The notes under the pieces were generated by a model. That model had not been told where the DNA came from. It saw only the letters and a program-made list of their open reading frames with translations, and searched no databases. A program made the translations under genes and the position numbers. Below, piece by piece: positions 7,797-17,261 of a stretch of DNA of 64,000 nucleotides. Every line of letters starts with the position of its first letter. The first letter of the stretch is position 1. The DNA comes from Candidatus Neomarinimicrobiota bacterium (GTDB lineage: Bacteria; Fidelibacterota; Fidelibacteria; Fidelibacterales; Fidelibacteraceae): the NCBI GenBank assembly GCA_021157965.1, contig JAGGVO010000012.1:62001-126000 (forward strand), in the 5' to 3' direction.

Positions 7797-10700
7797 TTAT
7801 ATATTAAAGTATTTTGCCTTTGGATGGAGCAGAATCAGGGCTGTTGTGGAGCATTCAGGTATCAGTTGATAACCCGATGTCAGGCTGACACCGATTTCAG
7901 AAGCCTTAAGGAGTTCGAGAATCATCTTCTGGCTTTCCAGCTCCGGTGCCATGGGATATCCCGGACTGATCCGGATTCCCTGGAAAGTTCCGGGTTTCCG
8001 GTGTTTTTCCGCTTTTTGTTTGTCCAGTCCCAGTTCGTGGCGTATCAGGGCATGATTTTCCTCGGCCAGGGCTTCGGTTAATTGCATTAAGAGGCCATGA
8101 TAGAAAAAATATTCGGCATAATCATGAGATGCGTACAACCGGCGGCTGTAACGGACAGCCTCATTCCCCAGGGTTACACACTGAATGGGCATAAGTCCGT
8201 CCTGATGCGGCGAATAATAATCTGCTGCGGACAGGCACTCCCCTGCCTTTTGCCTGGGAAAGGTCAGCTGAAATGATTCGGAACTACCGGGGAGGTGTAC
8301 TGAAAGTACATCTTCCGATATTTTCCGAACCGGGCAACAGGCATAAACCACCCCGGGACAGAAAGATTCCCGGATTTCATCCCGGCAGAGCATCTCCCGT
8401 AAACGTTCTTCCCCTTCCTGTTTCAGAAAAGCTTCGTAATCCTCACGGGACATCTTACCTTTGCGTAATTGCCATTGGAACGTAAACAGGGTTTTGCGAT
8501 TCAGATAGTTCACAAGCGAGTCAATATCTATCTTTTGTCGGATACGTACTCCATCAAAAGGCGGAGATGGGTAATCATAGAAAGAAATCTCTGCTTTACG
8601 GCATCCTTCCTTTTTATATAAAATCTTATCCCCCTTGTCTTTATCCCGGCGGATATTTTTCGCTTCAATCTTTTCATCCAGAGAATTCAGGATAGACAAG
8701 CCCTGAAATGCATCGGCGGCATAAAAAACCATTCCCTCATAAACCGGTGCCAGTTCTTCACGCACAAAGGATTCTGTCAGGGCTGCACCTCCAAGCAAAA
8801 CGGGGATGGTGATATGGTGTTCTTTCAGAACCATCAGAGTGTTTTTCATTTCAAGGGTCGACCGGACCAGGAGTCCGCTCAGTCCAAGGGCATCGGGTTT
8901 AATAGTTTGAACAGCATTCAAGACAGCCTCGGGAGACTGTCGGATGCCGATATTGTGGACAATAAAACCGTTATTGGATAAAACCACATCCACCAGATTT
9001 TTCCCAATGTCGTGAACATCCCCCCGCACAGTAGCCAGAACTATCGTGCCCTGAATCATTTTTTCGTTTTTATCCATGAAGGGTTTCAGGATATCCACGG
9101 CTTTTTTCATGACTGATGCCGATTTCAGGACAAAAGGGAGCTGCATTTTCCCGGATCCGAAAAGCTCACCGATTTCCTTCATGCCCGGTAAAAGGATATC
9201 ATTGATAATATTCAGGGGGGATTTTTTATCCTTTAATACCATCAACAGCTTTTCCAGTCCGGCGGAATCCCCATGGAGAAGTTTTTTTTGCAGGTTCTCC
9301 TCCGGTGTCAACTCAACCTGTGTGGTAAAATCTACATTCGGAATGTTTTCACCGCCTGCCTGAATCAGATGAATCAGGGGGTCTCCGGCTGTAGTATCAT
9401 TGTAAATCAGTTTGCGGCATAAGGCCAGTAACGATTCGGGGATATCTGAAAGAGGCATGATTTTTCCGGGATGGATGATCGCTGCATGCATTCCTGCCCG
9501 GACAGCCTCATAAAGCATCACCGAGTTCAACATGTGCCGGATGCGGGGTTTCAATCCGAAGGAAACATTGCTTACCCCCAGAAGCAAATGTACTTCCGGA
9601 AAAGAATCTCTGATATCTTTTACGGCTCTGAGGGTTTCCACCGCCGTATTCCGGTCTGCATCCTCCCCGCTTCCCAGGGTAAATGTAAGGGTGTCAATAA
9701 ACAAATCCTCTCTGCGGAGTCCGGCCTTTTCCGCCAGAGCAATCATTCGGCCGGCAATGGCACTCTTCCGCTCGGCCGTTTTAGCCATCCCCTCTTCGTC
9801 AATCGTCAGGCAAATCAACATGGCTCCGTATCGTTTACAAAGGTTGGCCATGGAAAGGAAAGTCTCTTCCCCGTTTTCCAAGTTGGCCGAATTGACAATG
9901 CAACGTCCGGCGCAGTGTTTCAGGGCTGTTTCTATAACCACAGGATCGGTACTGTCAATTTGAAGGGGAAGGCGGCATTCCGTATTCAAACGGCGAAAAA
10001 AATACACCGTATCCTTTTTTTCGTCCCGTCCAACGACGGAAAGGGAGACATCCACAACATGGGCGCCTTCCTGTTCCTGAGCGTTCACAATGGACATCAT
10101 GGCATCCCAGTCTTCCCGAAGTAATGCTTTTCTGAAAGCCCTGGAACCATTGGCGTTAGCCCGTTCACCAATCAGTAGGGGAGCAGGTTTCACACGGATT
10201 GCCTGGTTTTGATACAGGGATGAGACGGCAGTCTCGCGGGATATCTTCCGGAAGGGAATCTTCCGGCCGGTTCCCACTTTTTCAGAAATACATCGGATAT
10301 GACGGGGTGTGGAACCGCAACAACCGCCAACAATGGAAGCACCCATATCCCGGACAAAAACCTCGATTTCCGAAGCCATCGTTTCCGGCTCCAGCTCATA
10401 AACAAAGCGTCCCTTTTTGTGAACCGGCAATCCGGCATTGGGCATGGCAAACACTGGAAAAGGGGATAATTCGGCCATCAGGCGCACATGAGAACGCATT
10501 CCCACAGGCCCTGTGGCACAATTGAGTCCCAAAGCAGACAGCGGATATGGAGACAAAGCCGTCACCACTGCCGGAATATCAGATCCGGCCAGCATTGTGC
10601 CGTTGGATTCAATCGTGACAGAAACAATCAGAGGAATGTCCGGGGCAACATCCAGAATAAGACGTACCAGGGTCTTGACATGAAGCAGATCCTGGGCAGT

Positions 10701-11183
10701 TTCAATGATCAACAGATCCACACCTCCGTCTGTCAGTCCCAGAATCTGCGGTTTATAGGCTATGTAGATGTCATCGGGACTTACATGATTCAAGGAGGGC
10801 ATGCGGCTTCCGGGTCCCACCGATCCGGCAACCAGGCAAAAATTCCTCTTGTCCTTCATTGCGTCGACTGCTTTTCGAGCCCGTTTCGCCCCTTCCAGAT
10901 TCAGTTCGTAGGTCCGGTCATCCAAACCGTGTTCTTTCAAGACAAGGGTATTGGCTCCAAAGGTATTTGTCTCAATAATATGTGCACCGGCATCGAGATA
11001 CTGCCGGTGAATGGATTCAATGAGATCCGGGCGGGAAACATTCAGAATCTCAGGACATCCTTCGTAACCGGAGTAATCCTCCGGCATCAGGCCGGCATCG
11101 TCAATCAGGGTCCCCATGGCTCCATCTATAATACAAACACCCCGGGTAAGATACTCATGAAAGGCTTTTCTGCTGATCGTCAT
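7797..11183 (-). CDS. metH: Cobalamin-dependent methionine synthase
   Basis: Methylates homocysteine from methyltetrahydrofolate through methylcobalamin, in the cytosol. All four modules are present in 1128 residues. The homocysteine domain has zinc ligands Cys 222 (NCATGP) and Cys 288/289 (GGCCGS). The pterin domain begins near 335 with LLIGERANANG. The B12 cap and Rossmann domains carry GDVHDIG, with His 724 as the lower cobalt ligand. The C-terminal activation domain (about 865-1128) contains RISPGYPMAPE and LLHPKAKYF. The activation domain implies reductive reactivation with S-adenosylmethionine. The start is ATG 11183 with GAGGTGG just upstream. It is transcribed alone, divergently from the phosphorylase gene. 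Confidence 0.96.
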   Translation of the reverse strand: MTISRKAFHEYLTRGVCIIDGAMGTLIDDAGLMPEDYSGYEGCPEILNVSRPDLIESIHRQYLDAGAHIIETNTFGANTLVLKEHGLDDRTYELNLEGAKRARKAVDAMKDKRNFCLVAGSVGPGSRMPSLNHVSPDDIYIAYKPQILGLTDGGVDLLIIETAQDLLHVKTLVRLILDVAPDIPLIVSVTIESNGTMLAGSDIPAVVTALSPYPLSALGLNCATGPVGMRSHVRLMAELSPFPVFAMPNAGLPVHKKGRFVYELEPETMASEIEVFVRDMGASIVGGCCGSTPRHIRCISEKVGTGRKIPFRKISRETAVSSLYQNQAIRVKPAPLLIGERANANGSRAFRKALLREDWDAMMSIVNAQEQEGAHVVDVSLSVVGRDEKKDTVYFFRRLNTECRLPLQIDSTDPVVIETALKHCAGRCIVNSANLENGEETFLSMANLCKRYGAMLICLTIDEEGMAKTAERKSAIAGRMIALAEKAGLRREDLFIDTLTFTLGSGEDADRNTAVETLRAVKDIRDSFPEVHLLLGVSNVSFGLKPRIRHMLNSVMLYEAVRAGMHAAIIHPGKIMPLSDIPESLLALCRKLIYNDTTAGDPLIHLIQAGGENIPNVDFTTQVELTPEENLQKKLLHGDSAGLEKLLMVLKDKKSPLNIINDILLPGMKEIGELFGSGKMQLPFVLKSASVMKKAVDILKPFMDKNEKMIQGTIVLATVRGDVHDIGKNLVDVVLSNNGFIVHNIGIRQSPEAVLNAVQTIKPDALGLSGLLVRSTLEMKNTLMVLKEHHITIPVLLGGAALTESFVREELAPVYEGMVFYAADAFQGLSILNSLDEKIEAKNIRRDKDKGDKILYKKEGCRKAEISFYDYPSPPFDGVRIRQKIDIDSLVNYLNRKTLFTFQWQLRKGKMSREDYEAFLKQEGEERLREMLCRDEIRESFCPGVVYACCPVRKISEDVLSVHLPGSSESFQLTFPRQKAGECLSAADYYSPHQDGLMPIQCVTLGNEAVRYSRRLYASHDYAEYFFYHGLLMQLTEALAEENHALIRHELGLDKQKAEKHRKPGTFQGIRISPGYPMAPELESQKMILELLKASEIGVSLTSGYQLIPECSTTALILLHPKAKYFNI

Positions 11184-11209
11184 ACCACCTCGTTTTCTTT
11201 TTTTAATTT

Positions 11210-11247
11210 ACCGTAATCCGGGGAAATGAAAAACAGGCAATCACGGT
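11210..11247 (-). promoter_or_regulatory. Hairpin in the metH leader
   Basis: On the minus strand ACCGTGATT (11247-11239) can pair with GGATTACGGT (11219-11210) across a 19-base loop that contains a T-rich run; two pairs are G-U. It lies about 25 bases before the metH start. I do not see the conserved cores of the cobalamin, SAM or SAH riboswitches, so this is only a possible leader structure. Confidence 0.25.
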
Positions 11248-11354
11248 TCCGGAATCTTTTCTCAGGGTTTCTCTGATATTCACTCATATTTGGGTGATAT
11301 TTTTCTTGTCACCATCCGTAAACTCCAATAATTTCCCTCGCAAATGGAGGAATC

Positions 11355-13904
11355 ATGAAAAATTTTCGCAGGATAACTGTTCAAAGTTTTGTCCCCGAAG
11401 AGCTTCAGGAGCTGAAGCAATTCAGTTACAACTTATGGTGGAGCTGGAAACCCAATGCCCAGAAACTTTTCCGGACATTGGGGAATGAACTCTGGTATGA
11501 CGTTGAACACAATCCTTTAAAACTTTTAAAATATTTGAGTCAAAACCAGTTCAATACAAAGGCAAACGATCCCGAATTTCTGGACATGATGAAGTCGGTT
11601 ATGGATGAATTCAATCATTACATGTCCCGGAAGGACACCTGGTTTGACAAGACATACCCTGAAAAAAAGGATTTCCTGGTTGCCTATTTTTCAGCAGAAT
11701 TCGGCATTCATGAAAGTGTACCGGTTTACTCCGGTGGTTTGGGGATTTTGGCTGGTGACCACTGTAAAAGTGCCAGTGATCTGGGCATTCCCCTGGTTGG
11801 TGTGGGAATGATGTACAAACAGGGTTATTTCAACCAACAGATAGATGGGGACGGGAACCAGGAGAATATGTATCCAAGTTATGACTTTGGAGAAATTCCC
11901 ATACAACTGACCCGGGACGAGAAAGGAAACCCCCGTAAAATTTTCATCAATTTACCCGGCCGGAAAGTTTATGCCCAGATCTGGCGTATGCAGGCCGGGA
12001 GGACATCCATCTACCTTTTAGATACGGATATTCAGGAAAACCTGCCGGAAGACCGGATTCTTACATCCCAGCTGTACGGTGGAGATCATGAAATGCGGAT
12101 CACCCAGGAACTGCTATTGGGTATCGGAGGTGTCCGTGCCTTGCGTTTACTGGGTTATAAGCCCTCTGTCTGGCACATGAATGAGGGGCATTCAGCCTTT
12201 CTGGTCCTTGAAAGAGTCCGGGAACTGGTTGACCAGGGCATTGCATTCGATGTGGCCAAAGAAATCGTATCCAGCAACTCCATTTTCACCACCCATACAC
12301 CTGTTTCGGCAGGACACGATGCCTTCGATGAAGCACTGATGCATAAATATTTTGATCATTGTTTCCAGAATTACGGATTGGACTGGAATACCTTTTTTAT
12401 GCTGGGGCGGGATGTCAACAAAAACTTCAGCATGACGGTCCTTGCCATGAAGATGGCAAAAAGCTGCAACGGTGTGAGTCGTCTTCACGGTGAGGTAAGC
12501 CGCCGTTTGTGGAGTGATGTATGGAAAGATATTCCGTTATGTGAGATTCCCATTACCCATGTGACCAACGGCATCCACACGGAAACCTGGGTCTCCCGGG
12601 AATTCAGAAAGCTCTATAATGAATACCTGGGTGACGACTGGATTTTAAGAATAGATGATCCCGAGATGTGGAAAACAGTCAACGACATTCCGGCAGGGCG
12701 GATTTGGAATGTTCACAAGACCCGAAAACAGCGTCTTGTGGATGTAGTAAAGCAGCGGATCAGAAACCGGGACCAGCGGAATGGTGTCCCCCAATACATT
12801 ACAGATCGGGCCCTGGAAAACCTGACGCCCGATGCTCTTTTTGTGGGATTTGCCCGGCGTTTCGCTACCTATAAGCGGGCAACCCTTCTTTTCCGGGATA
12901 TTGAACGTTTAAAACGCCTTGTGTCCAACCGGGAAAAACCGGTCATCTTTTTCTTTGCCGGGAAAGCCCATCCTGCAGACCGTCCGGGACAAGCTCTGAT
13001 CAAGGAAATTTACCATATCAGTATGAGTGAACCGTTTCTGGGGAAAATTTTCATCCTGGAAAATTACAATATGACCCTGGCCCGCTATCTTGTTTCAGGA
13101 GTGGATATCTGGCTGAATAATCCCCGGCGTCCCCGTGAAGCCAGCGGTACATCCGGTGAAAAGGTCACCGTAAACGGCGGTATCAATTTTTCAGTCCTTG
13201 ACGGCTGGTGGGTGGAAGGATTCAACGGAAAAAACGGGTGGACCATAGGTGAACCGAAAGAATATGCCAACAACGACATTCAGGACAGTGAGGACAGTGC
13301 CAACCTGTATTATACATTGGAGAATGCCATTATTCCCGAATATTTCGAACGCTCAAACGGGGATCCTTATTCGGAAACCTGGGTCCGTCGTATGAAAGAA
13401 TCCATTCGATCCATAACACCGGTGTACAGCACTCACAGGATGGTGAAGGACTACATGAATAACCTTTATAAACCAGCTTTTGAACACAAGCAACTTCTAA
13501 CTGTTGACAATTATAAAAAAGCAAAAGAGTTGGTTCATTGGAAGCAGAAAATTTCTAATGCCTGGAAGGATGTCTGGGTTACGGAAATCAACCCGGTTGA
13601 AGAATTTATCAATACATTGCACATGCAAATAACCTGTGATGTCATACTGGACGGACTGAATCCCGAAGATGTAAAAGTGGAAGTGTATCTGGTTAAGGAA
13701 TACCAGGAAAATCAACCGCCCGTATCTGTTGTGGAATTGAAACTTAAGGAAAAAAACACCGAAGGAAGATGCGTTTATTCCGGAACGGTGGAAATTCCAA
13801 AAGCAGGGACCTACAGATACAATGTTCGGGTAAGACCCTGGCACAAAGACCTGCTGCACCCCTTTGAAACGGGGATGATCCGCTGGATGCAGATCGTTAG
13901 TTAG
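11355..13904 (+). CDS. glgP: Alpha-glucan (glycogen) phosphorylase
   Basis: Releases glucose 1-phosphate from alpha-1,4-glucans. The 849-residue protein is of the GlgP type with an N-terminal DUF3417 domain (about 1-100, FSYNLWWSWKPNAQ), found in many bacteria and archaea. The catalytic part contains AYFSAEFGIHESVPVYSGGLG and ends in the pyridoxal phosphate site EASGTSGEK with Lys 603. The last 130 residues form an extra C-terminal region without a recognised catalytic motif. The ATG at 11355 has a strong GGAGG four bases upstream. It stands alone, divergent from metH, with its own terminator, so the cell stores or scavenges glycogen-like polymers. Confidence 0.93.
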   Translation: MKNFRRITVQSFVPEELQELKQFSYNLWWSWKPNAQKLFRTLGNELWYDVEHNPLKLLKYLSQNQFNTKANDPEFLDMMKSVMDEFNHYMSRKDTWFDKTYPEKKDFLVAYFSAEFGIHESVPVYSGGLGILAGDHCKSASDLGIPLVGVGMMYKQGYFNQQIDGDGNQENMYPSYDFGEIPIQLTRDEKGNPRKIFINLPGRKVYAQIWRMQAGRTSIYLLDTDIQENLPEDRILTSQLYGGDHEMRITQELLLGIGGVRALRLLGYKPSVWHMNEGHSAFLVLERVRELVDQGIAFDVAKEIVSSNSIFTTHTPVSAGHDAFDEALMHKYFDHCFQNYGLDWNTFFMLGRDVNKNFSMTVLAMKMAKSCNGVSRLHGEVSRRLWSDVWKDIPLCEIPITHVTNGIHTETWVSREFRKLYNEYLGDDWILRIDDPEMWKTVNDIPAGRIWNVHKTRKQRLVDVVKQRIRNRDQRNGVPQYITDRALENLTPDALFVGFARRFATYKRATLLFRDIERLKRLVSNREKPVIFFFAGKAHPADRPGQALIKEIYHISMSEPFLGKIFILENYNMTLARYLVSGVDIWLNNPRRPREASGTSGEKVTVNGGINFSVLDGWWVEGFNGKNGWTIGEPKEYANNDIQDSEDSANLYYTLENAIIPEYFERSNGDPYSETWVRRMKESIRSITPVYSTHRMVKDYMNNLYKPAFEHKQLLTVDNYKKAKELVHWKQKISNAWKDVWVTEINPVEEFINTLHMQITCDVILDGLNPEDVKVEVYLVKEYQENQPPVSVVELKLKEKNTEGRCVYSGTVEIPKAGTYRYNVRVRPWHKDLLHPFETGMIRWMQIVS

Positions 13905-13954
13905 CTCTCGTCCAATATAAATGATAATCCGGAAACAGAAGTTAATAAAAAAAA

Positions 13955-13986
13955 ACGGCAGGCTGGAAAGCCGCCGTTTTTTATTT
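13955..13986 (+). terminator. Intrinsic terminator after glgP
   Basis: ACGGC and GGCT pair with AGCC and GCCGT around a GGAA tetraloop, with one bulged A on the left arm. The hairpin is followed by seven T residues interrupted only by one A. It begins 51 bases past the glgP stop. The A-run in front gives it some activity on the other strand too, but no minus-strand gene ends here. Confidence 0.85.
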
Positions 13987-14019
13987 TATCCCTGATTCCT
14001 AAATCCAATTTTATTTTTA

Positions 14020-14048
14020 TTTTTTTCAATGCTATAAATTTGTATAAT
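14020..14048 (+). promoter_or_regulatory. Possible promoter of the PAS kinase-ROK pair
   Basis: A perfect -10 hexamer TATAAT lies at 14043-14048, 37 bases before the kinase start, in a very AT-rich stretch. The -35 position 17 bases upstream is only a T-run (14020-14025), so the call rests on the -10 box and on location after the glgP terminator. Confidence 0.35.
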
Positions 14049-14084
14049 TAATATATGACAATACATTAAAAAAGGTTCGCCCTC

Positions 14085-15254
14085 ATGACAAAAAACACTG
14101 TCAAGATTCATTATCCATACCGTGAACGGAGCTCGAAAAATGAGCTGAAATTTCAGATATCTCTTTTTGATCAAAAAAATGAGTTTACAAAACCGCTGAA
14201 CTATATTTTGGAGATTGTCGCGATCTTAAATCAGAACCGGCAGATTGTCTATGCAAACGATAAATTTAAAGCATTAATAAATTCTACGGGCGATTCCAGT
14301 GACGTATTTGGATTAAGACCGGGTGAATATTTAAAATGTACCCATGCTATGCATTCAGAGTTTGGATGCGGAACCACGGATTTCTGTAAGTATTGCGGTG
14401 CCAACCAGGCGATCAGGAAGTCTTTAGACGGGAAGCACGAGCTACAGACTTGCCGTATCATGCGTGAAGATGGGGGTGCCTGGGAATTACAGATAAGAAC
14501 CTACCCATTTATTTTTCATGGAGAAAACTTTGTGTTTCTTGCGGCCCTGGATATTAGCCATGAATCCAGACGCCGCGCTCTGGAAAGAGTATTCTTTCAC
14601 GACTTAAAAAATACAGCCGGCAGCATCCGTGGTTTTACTAAAATGCTTGTGAATGACCGGTTTAAACCTGAAAGAAAAACTGAATTTCGGGAGATCTTAC
14701 AACGTTTGGGTTACCAATTGATTGATGAAATTGAATCCCAACAGCAAATTCTGGCGGCGGAGGAAAATATATTAGAATGTAATATAGAAGAAATCCATAT
14801 TCCCGACTTTCTATTCATGTTACGGGAAAATTTTATTCATCTCCCTTTGGCTGAAAACAAAGAAATCAAAATAGACCCTACACCCGATTCGTTTACCATG
14901 CAAACCGATAAAACCCTTTTACGGCGGGTACTTGGTAATTGTATAAAAAATGCCCTGGAGGCGGTTTCCAAAGAGGCCGAAATTACACTAACTGCTACCC
15001 GGAAAGATGAGCAGGTTTCATTTGCAATACACAATCCCGGGGTAATGCCTGAAGCCGTGAAGCGACAGATATTCCAACGCTCATTTTCCACAAAAGGTCC
15101 CGGCAGGGGATTAGGAACTTACAGCATCCGTTTATTCACGAAAAAATATCTAAATGGATCTGTACATTTTACAAGCCAGGAAGATATGGGAACAACTTTT
15201 TACATAACACTTCCTCTTTCCCTGAGAGAAGCACGTGAAAAGAATAGGTTGTAA
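14085..15254 (+). CDS. Sensor histidine kinase with cysteine-rich PAS domain
   Basis: The 389-residue protein has a PAS domain (about 40-160), a phospho-acceptor helix with His 172 in FFHDLKNTAGSIRGF, and a HATPase_c domain (about 270-385) with the N box GNCIKNALEAVS and G box STKGPGRGLGTYSI. Within the PAS domain is a cluster of cysteines: Cys 85, Cys 95 (FGCGTT), Cys 101 and Cys 104 (FCKYCGA) and Cys 123. This pattern suggests a bound metal or a redox switch; I cannot tell which. No membrane helix is seen, so sensing is cytosolic. No response regulator is adjacent. The downstream ROK gene starts 2 bases after its stop, and the two are probably co-expressed. Confidence 0.85.
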   Translation: MTKNTVKIHYPYRERSSKNELKFQISLFDQKNEFTKPLNYILEIVAILNQNRQIVYANDKFKALINSTGDSSDVFGLRPGEYLKCTHAMHSEFGCGTTDFCKYCGANQAIRKSLDGKHELQTCRIMREDGGAWELQIRTYPFIFHGENFVFLAALDISHESRRRALERVFFHDLKNTAGSIRGFTKMLVNDRFKPERKTEFREILQRLGYQLIDEIESQQQILAAEENILECNIEEIHIPDFLFMLRENFIHLPLAENKEIKIDPTPDSFTMQTDKTLLRRVLGNCIKNALEAVSKEAEITLTATRKDEQVSFAIHNPGVMPEAVKRQIFQRSFSTKGPGRGLGTYSIRLFTKKYLNGSVHFTSQEDMGTTFYITLPLSLREAREKNRL

Positions 15255-15256
15255 GA

Positions 15257-16471
15257 TTGAATGCTGAACAAAAAGGCCGTCCCAGTTATTTATATCATTT
15301 GAATCAATCACGTATATTCAGGCTCATCCGGTCAAGCGGAAAAATTTCCAGGAATCAGCTTGCCCGGAAAACCGGTCTGAGTATCCCCACGATCAGCCGA
15401 TCCCTTCAGAATCTGAAAAATTTAGAATTGGTTGTTTCTTCCGGAAGCCGGGAATCCGGTAAAAAGGGGGGGCGCCCGCCGCAACTGTTCCATTTCCCGG
15501 CCACTCAAAATTATGCTATTGGTATAGATCTTGAGAAAGAGACTTTATCCTGTATCCTGGCGGATATGTCCGGGAAAATCCGGGAGTTTATCACAATGGA
15601 AACACCGGCCGGAGCAACGGTGGAGAATGTGAACCAAAGGATCATGCAATGTATCGAGGAGATGCAAAATAAAATACCTTCCAAGGGGCTGTTGAGAGGA
15701 GTGGGATTATCGGTTCCGGGACTTGTCAACAGGCAGGAAGGAATCCTCACGTACTCCCACACCTTTGGCTGGAAAGATATTCCCCTGGTCTCCCTTATCC
15801 GAAGAACAACCCGTATCCCGGTCTTTTTGGATAATGAGGCGAATCTTCTTTCTCTGGGTGAACTCTGTTTCGGATCAGGAAAAATATATAAAAATTTTAT
15901 ATGTATCGATATCCGTTATGGCATTGGATGCGGTATTGTGTATCAGAACAGGCTGTTGGATATCCCCGGGGAGCTGGGACAAATTTGTTTGGATGACCTT
16001 ACGGGAGACAAAAAAGGATTGCCACGATTAACACTGGAAGACAGGGCGTCGGATCATGCTGTTCTGCAAAAAGTCGAAGCAATGCTTCAACAGGGAACAA
16101 CATCCTCATTTCTCAATTCATTTACCGGACCTTTGACACTGGATAAATTCAAAAAGGCGCTGCAAAAAAATGATCAGGCAGCACAGACAATCTTCAATCA
16201 GGCCCTGTCAGACTTGGGTATTGCCCTGGCCTTTCTGGTAAATATCTTTCATCCCGAAGCCTTTATTTTTCATGGTCCGTTGACAGAAAATAATCCTTCT
16301 TTTTATACACGGTTACGGGAAGTCATTGACCATTGCTCACTCAGTCCGTTTTCTGCGACTCTGGATTTAAAACCCGCCTGTTTTCAGAATATGGGAGGTG
16401 CCGTTGGGGCCGTAGCCCTGGTGTTACAAGAACTCCTCAATCTGAACCCTGACTTTTTTTCCAAATCCTGA
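15257..16471 (+). CDS. ROK-family transcriptional regulator
   Basis: The N-terminal winged helix-turn-helix (about residues 18-60, SRNQLARKTGLSIPTISRSL) marks a NagC/XylR-type repressor. The rest is a ROK sugar-kinase fold with LRGVGLSVPGLV and FLDNEANLLSLGE. Kinase function looks lost or reduced: the phosphate loop reads GIDLEKET rather than DxGxT, and the zinc motif with its CxCGxxGC cysteines is missing after GELGQI. It therefore probably binds a sugar or sugar phosphate and controls transcription rather than phosphorylating. The start is TTG at 15257, two bases after the kinase stop; a second TTG 14 codons in is possible. Its regulon is unknown; glgP nearby is one candidate. Confidence 0.82.
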   Translation: MNAEQKGRPSYLYHLNQSRIFRLIRSSGKISRNQLARKTGLSIPTISRSLQNLKNLELVVSSGSRESGKKGGRPPQLFHFPATQNYAIGIDLEKETLSCILADMSGKIREFITMETPAGATVENVNQRIMQCIEEMQNKIPSKGLLRGVGLSVPGLVNRQEGILTYSHTFGWKDIPLVSLIRRTTRIPVFLDNEANLLSLGELCFGSGKIYKNFICIDIRYGIGCGIVYQNRLLDIPGELGQICLDDLTGDKKGLPRLTLEDRASDHAVLQKVEAMLQQGTTSSFLNSFTGPLTLDKFKKALQKNDQAAQTIFNQALSDLGIALAFLVNIFHPEAFIFHGPLTENNPSFYTRLREVIDHCSLSPFSATLDLKPACFQNMGGAVGAVALVLQELLNLNPDFFSKS

Positions 16472-16505
16472 CAAAGATATAACGAATTATATCCCTAAAA
16501 GAGAA

Positions 16506-16527
16506 GTCCCGGTACAAAGACCGGGAC
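16506..16527. terminator. GC-rich hairpin after the ROK gene, no T-run
   Basis: GTCCCGGT and ACCGGGAC form a perfect 8-base stem with loop ACAAAG, 35 bases past the ROK stop. No T-run follows on either strand, so it may be a factor-assisted terminator or an mRNA end-protecting hairpin. The remaining 16528-16747 is AT-rich spacer between convergent genes, with nothing else that I recognise. Confidence 0.45.
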
Positions 16528-16747
16528 CGGGGAGAGAGAGAAGCATGATGAAAGAAAAAAATGACTGTTGCAAAACCGGAAAGAGTGGCATCCGGCACAT
16601 CATTATCTTTCAACAATTGTAAAGTAAACATTTCACCAGGTATAATACAAGGATATTTTTTTGATTATTCAGGGTTTTTTCAAATTTTATGAATTTTCAA
16701 GCAATTTTAAAGAATAATAACAACAAAATATCGAGAAATTCCATTTA

Positions 16748-17161
16748 TTAGCGAAGGTGGTCAAAAATACGTCTTAAAATATTCCGTTTGATATTCTTTT
16801 TATACAGGAATTCCATGTCGTAATCTTCCGGATGGAGTAACTGAAGTATCTCGGTCCATGACGGCAATCCACCAATATTTCGGTCATCAATATAAATCTC
16901 GGCATTAATTTTTCGACCGATATTTTTTCCCCTGTTTTCTCCGGGATAACTTTCATTTACAGCCCAGAATTCAATACCTTTCTTTTTACAGTATTCCACA
17001 GCTTCCGCCAGGCTCTCTCCTGTCCGGTAAGTCCATAAAATAAGTTTGTGTCCCTTCTTCTGTAATATTTTCAGGGATTCAAAAGCATAGGGTATTTCTT
17101 TTCCTATCGCCGGATAACGGTGTTCAACCAGTGTCCCGTCAAAATCCACTGCAATGTTCAT
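16748..17161 (-). CDS. HAD-superfamily hydrolase, small BT0820-like type
   Basis: A 137-residue protein with the haloacid dehalogenase motif I NIAVDFDGTLV (Asp 6 and Asp 8), motif II around ILWTYRTGE, and motif IV IYIDDRN. It has no large cap domain. Proteins of this size and pattern are a common family of unknown substrate in Bacteroidetes and relatives; a phosphatase acting on a nucleotide, sugar phosphate or polynucleotide end is likely. It is the last gene of a minus-strand series and converges with the ROK gene. The ATG at 17161 has no strong ribosome site (GGAGTTC lies nearby). Confidence 0.75.
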   Translation of the reverse strand: MNIAVDFDGTLVEHRYPAIGKEIPYAFESLKILQKKGHKLILWTYRTGESLAEAVEYCKKKGIEFWAVNESYPGENRGKNIGRKINAEIYIDDRNIGGLPSWTEILQLLHPEDYDMEFLYKKNIKRNILRRIFDHLR

Positions 17162-17261
17162 AGGAACTCCACTTTTTTTCAGAATTTATATAACCCAGAT
17201 TTATTTCGCAATTACGGTTCAGTCGATATATTAAATCATTTCAATAAACCGACATGATGGG

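Noticed and set aside
11184-11354. Cobalamin or SAM riboswitch before metH
   Set aside because: Only a simple hairpin is visible; the conserved cores of known B12 or SAM/SAH riboswitches could not be found by eye.
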